This document shows, one piece after another, positions 38,166-43,014 of a stretch of DNA of 43,014 nt. Both the position numbers and the translations under genes were made by a program. The notes beneath the pieces were generated by a model. That model was not told where the DNA came from. It saw only the letters and a program-made list of their open reading frames with translations, and ran no database searches. The stretch's first letter is position 1. Each line of letters begins with the position of its first letter. Source of the stretch: Clostridiales bacterium (GTDB lineage: Bacteria > Bacillota > Clostridia > Christensenellales > CAG-138); assembly GCA_013824375.1 (NCBI GenBank), contig PNNR01000051.1, forward strand, positions 1-43,014, read 5' to 3'.

Positions 38166-38180
38166 AGCGTATTATACGCT
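38166..38180. promoter_or_regulatory. Perfect palindrome upstream of the EF-G-like gene
   Basis: AGCGTAT-T-ATACGCT, ending 25 bp before ATG 38206. Confidence 0.5.
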
Positions 38181-38205
38181 CAAATCATCTACAGGGGGAA
38201 CCGAA

Positions 38206-40278
38206 ATGAAGGAATTCACCGCGAAAGACATTCGTAATATCGGCGTTTTCGGGCATGGCGGCGAGGGTAAAACCACGCTGAGCGAGGCTATGCTGTTCAA
38301 TGCAGGGCTGATTGACCGCCTTGGCAAAGTTGAAAACGGCACAACCACCACCGACTTTGATCCCGAGGAGATCGCCCGCGGCATTTCCATCAACGTCGCC
38401 CTTGCTCCGCTGGAGTGGAAGAACACAAAGATCAACGTCATCGACGCACCAGGCTTCTTCGACTTTTACGGCGAAGTGACGGCTGCGATAACGTTTGCCG
38501 ACAGCGCGCTGATCGTCATCAGCGCTGTCTCCGGTCCGGTCGTCGGCGCGGAGAAGGCCATGTCCATGTGCGAGAAAGCGCATAAGGCGCGCATGATCGT
38601 CATCAATCAGCTCGATCGCGAAAACGCGAACTTCGAGAAGGTCATGGGCGAAATCAACGCAAAATTCGGACCCAGTGTGGTTCCGATTCAGCTGCCGATC
38701 ATTGAAGGCGGCGTGTTCAAGGGCTATGTGGACGTCGTCAACATGACCGGCAAACTCTTTGACGGCAAAGGCGAGAAGGAAGTTGCCATTCCCGCCGCCA
38801 TGGAGAGCCAGGCGCAGTCCTACTTCGAGAAGCTCACCGAAGCCGCTGCGGAAGCGGACGAAGAGCTAATGGAGAAATACCTCGACACATTTGAGCTTAG
38901 CCGCGAAGAGATGCTCAAGGGCCTCTCCGTTGGCGTGCAGACCGGCGTGATCACACCCGTGACTTGCGTTTCCGCAGCACAGAACATCGGCGTCGCGACG
39001 CTGCTCGACACAATCGTGAACTACCTGCCCTCCGCGGACATGGCAAAAGCACCGAACGCGAAGAGCGTTAAAACTGGTGCGGACGTCGCCGTCAAGCAGG
39101 ACGGCAAATTCGCAGCTCAGGTCATCAAGACCACGTTCGACCAGTTTGGTAAATACTCGATCGTAAAAGTCTACCGCGGCACGCTGGATATCAGTGTTGC
39201 GCTCTACAACGCCAACGCAGAGAAGGCGGAAAAGCCCACAGCTCCGGCTCTGATGCGCGGCAAGAAGACCTACCCGATGGAAAAACTGCATGCTGGCGAC
39301 ATTGGCGTTGTGCCGAAGCTTCAATACACCGCAACGGGCGACACGCTCTGCGACGCAGCCGATCCCATCGTGTTTGATGAGATCGAGTTCCCGAAACCCG
39401 CGATCTCCCTCGCGGTCACCGCGAAGAAGCAGGGCGAGGACGACAAGGTCATTTCCGGCCTCAATCGCATCAAGGAAGAAGACCCGACCATCCAGATCGA
39501 GAAGAACGCGGAAACAGGCGATGTTCTGATTCTGGGTCTTGGCGAAATGCATATCGAGGTCGTTTGCGGCAAGCTCAAGAACAAGAACAACGTGGAAGCA
39601 CAGCTCTCCGATCCGCGTATTCCGTATCGTGAAACCATCCACACCATGGCAGAAGCAGAAGGTAAGCATAAGAAGCAGTCTGGCGGCAGCGGCCAGTACG
39701 GCGTCGTTCAGATGCGCTTTGAGCCGGCTCCCGAAGGCGTGGAATACGAGTTCGTCAACGCCATCGTCGGCGGTGTTGTTCCCAAGGAGTTCATCCCTGC
39801 CGTTGAAAAAGGCCTCAAGGAAGCGCTCGTGCGCGGCGTGCTCGCAGGCTACCCGATGGTCGGCATCAAGGCAACGCTTTACGACGGAAAATATCACCCC
39901 GTCGATTCCAAGGAAGTCGCGTTCAAATCCGCCGCCCGTCTTTCCTACAAAGCGGCTTGCGTGAAGGCGAACCCGACGCTCATCGAGCCAATCTACCGCT
40001 ACGAAATCTTCGTGCCGAGCGACTACGTCGGCGCGATCAGCGGAGATCTCTCATCCCGCCGCGGACGCATGCTGGGCATGAACCCCGTGGACGGCGGTAC
40101 CGTCGTCGTTGCGGAAGCGCCTCTCTCCGAAATGTTCAAGTACGCGACGGACCTGCGCAGCATGACGCAGTCCCGCGGCTCCTTCACGAGCGAGTTTGTC
40201 CGCTATGAGGACGTCCCCGCTAACATCGCAAAGAAGATCATCGAGTCGGCGAAGAAGGAAGAAGAAGAGGAAGAGTAA
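38206..40278 (+). CDS. EF-G-like translational GTPase paralog
   Basis: 690 aa, full EF-G domain layout (C-terminal AYPMVGIKATLYDGKYHPVDSKEVAFKSAAR-like segment) but G1 GHGGEGKTT, G2 RGISI, G3 DAPGFFDF, G4 NQLD; acidic tail EEEEEE; RBS AGGGGG. Confidence 0.93.
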   Translation: MKEFTAKDIRNIGVFGHGGEGKTTLSEAMLFNAGLIDRLGKVENGTTTTDFDPEEIARGISINVALAPLEWKNTKINVIDAPGFFDFYGEVTAAITFADSALIVISAVSGPVVGAEKAMSMCEKAHKARMIVINQLDRENANFEKVMGEINAKFGPSVVPIQLPIIEGGVFKGYVDVVNMTGKLFDGKGEKEVAIPAAMESQAQSYFEKLTEAAAEADEELMEKYLDTFELSREEMLKGLSVGVQTGVITPVTCVSAAQNIGVATLLDTIVNYLPSADMAKAPNAKSVKTGADVAVKQDGKFAAQVIKTTFDQFGKYSIVKVYRGTLDISVALYNANAEKAEKPTAPALMRGKKTYPMEKLHAGDIGVVPKLQYTATGDTLCDAADPIVFDEIEFPKPAISLAVTAKKQGEDDKVISGLNRIKEEDPTIQIEKNAETGDVLILGLGEMHIEVVCGKLKNKNNVEAQLSDPRIPYRETIHTMAEAEGKHKKQSGGSGQYGVVQMRFEPAPEGVEYEFVNAIVGGVVPKEFIPAVEKGLKEALVRGVLAGYPMVGIKATLYDGKYHPVDSKEVAFKSAARLSYKAACVKANPTLIEPIYRYEIFVPSDYVGAISGDLSSRRGRMLGMNPVDGGTVVVAEAPLSEMFKYATDLRSMTQSRGSFTSEFVRYEDVPANIAKKIIESAKKEEEEEE

Positions 40279-40291
40279 GCAGTATTTTCAT

Positions 40292-40319
40292 ACAGGGGGC
40301 GGGGATACCCGCCCTCTGT
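40292..40319 (+). terminator. Terminator-like hairpin after the EF-G-like gene
   Basis: ACAGGGGGCGGG-GATA-CCCGCCCTCTGT (one wobble pair), weak T-tract. Confidence 0.55.
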
Positions 40320-40353
40320 TTGCGTCAATCAATATGAAACGGGGTACTGCCGT

Positions 40354-40860
40354 ATGCAGAAGATTACCGTAAGGGCGGATCGTCAGGTGACGAGCCTGTT
40401 GGATTTTGCGTTCTGGAGCAATGTAGTCGTCGTTCTTGCCGTTATCACGATCAATATCATCAATTTCCTTCGCATGAGCAGCGGGCAACCTGCTTTCGTG
40501 ACCGCCGTCGCACCGGAGATGTTCGTGATGATCAGCTTCGCTTTGGCGTTGTACTTGGGGTTTAAATGCCTGACAACGCGTGCTACAAAGAAACGGTTGA
40601 GCGCCGTATTCGTCACACTGGACGACGCTGGGATTTCAGGCTTATGTTTGCCGAACCCGACTTCGAGTAAAGAAGGCGAAACATTCATGGTAACGTATGG
40701 CGAGATCCGCACTGTAAGTGTCGAAGATGTTGCGGTGACAAAGAAGCATGTTGCGCCATCGCTAAAACTTGAGACGGCGGAACGCACCTATATTGTTCCT
40801 GCCCCGGAAGGTATAAATGAGCTAATTCGTTTGATTGCAGATCAAATGACGGCAAATTAA
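40354..40860 (+). CDS. Membrane protein with C-terminal YcxB/PH-like region, unknown function
   Basis: 168 aa with two TM helices then a beta-rich domain (VTYGEIRTVSVEDVAVTKKH...LKLETAERTYIVPAPEGINELIRLI). Confidence 0.6.
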   Translation: MQKITVRADRQVTSLLDFAFWSNVVVVLAVITINIINFLRMSSGQPAFVTAVAPEMFVMISFALALYLGFKCLTTRATKKRLSAVFVTLDDAGISGLCLPNPTSSKEGETFMVTYGEIRTVSVEDVAVTKKHVAPSLKLETAERTYIVPAPEGINELIRLIADQMTAN

Positions 40861-40891
40861 CAACATATACGTGATAAAGTCACACGGAAAT

Positions 40892-40925
40892 CACAAGAAT
40901 CGGTTGAGCGCAACCGATTCTTGTG
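40892..40925. terminator. Strong hairpin after the YcxB-like gene (terminator-like)
   Basis: Perfect 15-bp stem CACAAGAATCGGTTG-AGCG-CAACCGATTCTTGTG followed by CTATTTTC. Confidence 0.6.
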
Positions 40926-41015
40926 CTATTTTCTGGTTAAATGATATAAACATGATTTGAAGATTTGATTTTTTAAAACGAATCAAACATGATATACATG
41001 ATTAGGAGATAATGT

Positions 41016-41507
41016 ATGCGAAAGGAAGTTTTTCATATGAAACGAATCGCAGCAATAGCTGTGAGTATAATCGTATTTGTGTTCCTCGTACAAGGTTGCG
41101 CAAATACTCCAGTGGAAGTTTCTGCCGCGACCCCGGATCTGATTGAGGTTGTTGTGCTTGAGATAGAAGCGCCAAATTTTACGCCAACACCGAAGTTAAC
41201 GCCGACTGTCCCGCCGCCCACTGTAGCACCGACCGCTACGCCTGCGACCACACCTTCCGCTGCAAATGGCACACTGCAGCTCACATTGGAACAACTGAAA
41301 CAGTACAACGGTAAGAACGGAAATCCGATTTATATTGCGGTGGACGGCGTGATTTACGACGTTACCAACGATCACCACTGGAAAACTGGCACACACGAAG
41401 GCTATTCCGGCGGGAAAGACCTAACGGATGCCATCATGAATAAATCTCCACATGGTATCAGTGTACTGGAAGGCGTACCCATCGTTGGTAAGCTGGTTAC
41501 CGGATGA
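41016..41507 (+). CDS. Predicted lipoprotein with cytochrome b5-like heme-binding domain
   Basis: Signal plus lipobox FLVQGCAN; TP-rich linker; b5-like LTLEQLKQYNGKNGNPIYIAVDGVIYDVTNDHHWKTGTHEGYSGGKDLTDAIMNKSPHG; AGGAG RBS. ATG 41037 is an alternative start. Confidence 0.82.
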   Translation: MRKEVFHMKRIAAIAVSIIVFVFLVQGCANTPVEVSAATPDLIEVVVLEIEAPNFTPTPKLTPTVPPPTVAPTATPATTPSAANGTLQLTLEQLKQYNGKNGNPIYIAVDGVIYDVTNDHHWKTGTHEGYSGGKDLTDAIMNKSPHGISVLEGVPIVGKLVTG

Positions 41508-41557
41508 TTCAAGTCAAAGCTTTTGCGTTATACCAATGAATGAGCAAACGATAGTCA

Positions 41558-41582
41558 AAAAGCGCCTGTGAAGGGCGCTTTT
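41558..41582. terminator. Bidirectional terminator between the b5 lipoprotein gene and uvrC
   Basis: AAAAGCGCC-tgtgaag-GGCGCTTTT. Confidence 0.82.
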
Positions 41583-41583
41583 G

Positions 41584-43014
41584 TTATGCTTCTGGTCTGT
41601 TTGGTTGTTCCGGCTTCAATGCGGTTTCTTCAGAATGAAAAAAGCGGTAGATCGAGTCTGCCGTGCGGGAGTCGATGAGCGGTATTGCCGCAAGATCCTC
41701 CTGAGAAGCAGACTTAATCGCCTCGATTGTTAAAAACGCGTCAAACAGCGCGCGCTTCCGCTTGTCGCCAACGCCGGGGATGCTGTCCAGCACCGAATAC
41801 AGCGCGTTTCGGTTGTGTACGTTGCGGTGGTAGCTGATCGCGAAGCGGTGCGCCTCGTCACGCAGACGCTCGATGAGGTGCTGCGGCGCGGAATTGCGCG
41901 GCAGCTGAATCGGCATCTCCTCGCCAGGGATATAGATGGTCTCACTGAGCTCCGCGAGGCCGACGGTCGGGATAAAGTCGAGAGAAAACTCTTCCAAAAC
42001 TTCCAGCGCGACCTTCAGCTGCGCGGGTCCGCCGTCCATGACGAGCAGATCAGGCACCGGCAGGAATCCCGCGTCGTTGTCGCATGCCTTTTGGAACCGC
42101 CGTGTGAGTGCCTCCCGCATGGCGATGAGGTCGTTGCCGCCCGCGTCCGCGCGGATTCGGAACCTGCGGTATGCGCTTTTGTCCGGTTGCCCGTCGGTGA
42201 AGACGACCATGGACGACACAGTGTCTCTGCCCTGAATGTGCGAGTTATCGAAGCATTCGATGCGCGTCGGCACTGTCTCCAGTCCGAGTATCGCGGAGAG
42301 TTGCGTCAGCGCGCCTTCACCGCGTTCCCATGCGCGCTTTTGCAGCGACGCGTCTTTCTCCAGCATGTCGAGGCAGTTGCGATATGCCATCTCGGTGAGT
42401 TTGCGTTTTTCTCCGCGCTGCGGGCGATGCACCTCAACCTTGCGCTTGGCAAGCCCTGTGAGCCAGCCGGAGATGGTCTCCATGTCCGTTGCGTCCTGAT
42501 AGAGCAATACCTCCGGCACGAAAGTTACTGCCTCGGCATAGTACTGCGAGAGGAAGGCGGAGAGGATGTCCGCGTTGCTCTCCTCAGTGTCCGCATCCAT
42601 GCGGAATTTCTCAGTGCCGATCACCTTGCCGTTGCGCACAAACAGCGCGAACACGACCGCGTTGGTGTCGAGCCTGCCGAGGGCGAACACGTCCAACATG
42701 GTGTTGGTGGTCGCAATGACTGCCTGTTTTTCATTCAGGCTCTCAATCGCGCGAATGCGGTCGCGGAGGATTGCGGCTTTTTCAAAATCCATCGTCTCCG
42801 CGGCTTCGTTCATCTGCTGGTTGAGCGAGCGGAGGATATCTGTCGTGTTGCCGGAGAGGAACGAGATCACCTCGTCAACGAGTTTGTGGTATTCCTCGCG
42901 CGTGACATCGCCGGAGCAGGGCGCGCAGCATTTGCCGATGTGATACATCAGGCACGGCCGTTCCCGCCGCGCGATCATGCGCGCGATGTCCTTCTTGCAC
43001 TGACGGATGGGGTA
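41584..43014 (-). CDS. uvrC: Excinuclease ABC subunit C, partial (5' end lies beyond the window)
   Basis: RPCLMYHIGKCCAPCSG; UVR motif; RIECFDNSHIQGRDTVSSMVVFTDG; C-terminal HhH IPGVGDKRKRALFDAF; the frame stays open to 43014 (YPIRQCKKDIAR...). Confidence 0.96.
   Translation of the reverse strand, partial: YPIRQCKKDIARMIARRERPCLMYHIGKCCAPCSGDVTREEYHKLVDEVISFLSGNTTDILRSLNQQMNEAAETMDFEKAAILRDRIRAIESLNEKQAVIATTNTMLDVFALGRLDTNAVVFALFVRNGKVIGTEKFRMDADTEESNADILSAFLSQYYAEAVTFVPEVLLYQDATDMETISGWLTGLAKRKVEVHRPQRGEKRKLTEMAYRNCLDMLEKDASLQKRAWERGEGALTQLSAILGLETVPTRIECFDNSHIQGRDTVSSMVVFTDGQPDKSAYRRFRIRADAGGNDLIAMREALTRRFQKACDNDAGFLPVPDLLVMDGGPAQLKVALEVLEEFSLDFIPTVGLAELSETIYIPGEEMPIQLPRNSAPQHLIERLRDEAHRFAISYHRNVHNRNALYSVLDSIPGVGDKRKRALFDAFLTIEAIKSASQEDLAAIPLIDSRTADSIYRFFHSEETALKPEQPNRPEA

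Noticed and set aside
38866-39897. 343-aa minus-strand ORF opposite the EF-G-like gene
   Set aside because: Shadow ORF; no recognisable domain or RBS.
1-43014. Defence island, prophage or transposon
   Set aside because: No integrase, transposase, phage structural, Cas or toxin-antitoxin genes recognised; only one solitary DNA methyltransferase.

Overview
43 kb of chromosomal DNA that looks like a Clostridia-type Bacillota genome. That lineage call is inference from gene content and order: lepA-hemW-hrcA-grpE-dnaK-dnaJ, asp23-amaP-DUF2273-nusB, xseA-xseB-ispA-dxs-tlyA-nadK-argR-recN-spo0A, and deoB-punA. I could not recognise any rRNA, tRNA, CRISPR array, transposon or prophage. Most of the window is housekeeping. 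The points most worth a second look are: (1) an ECF transporter S-component fused in frame to a transketolase C-terminal-like domain; (2) a divergent Spo0A whose receiver lacks the acidic-pocket Asp pair, has a changed recognition helix, and sits directly after recN with no spoIVB; (3) an EF-G-like GTPase with altered G2, G3 and G4 motifs, including loss of the catalytic His; (4) a 9-bp inverted repeat bracketing the -35 box of the hrcA promoter, upstream of a perfect CIRCE; (5) an 18-bp perfect palindrome on the -10 box of the nadK promoter; (6) an NlpC/P60 hydrolase with a long predicted-cytoplasmic Asn/Gly-repeat tail; (7) an orphan beta-class DNA methyltransferase next to a GntR/FCD regulator with overlapping palindromic operator-like sites; (8) three single-nucleotide frame breaks (ispA, ctpA, ahcY) that look like assembly or sequencing indels unless shown to be real. 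I found no convincing evidence of a wholly new multi-gene system. Homology calls come from reading motifs in the translations, not from searches.
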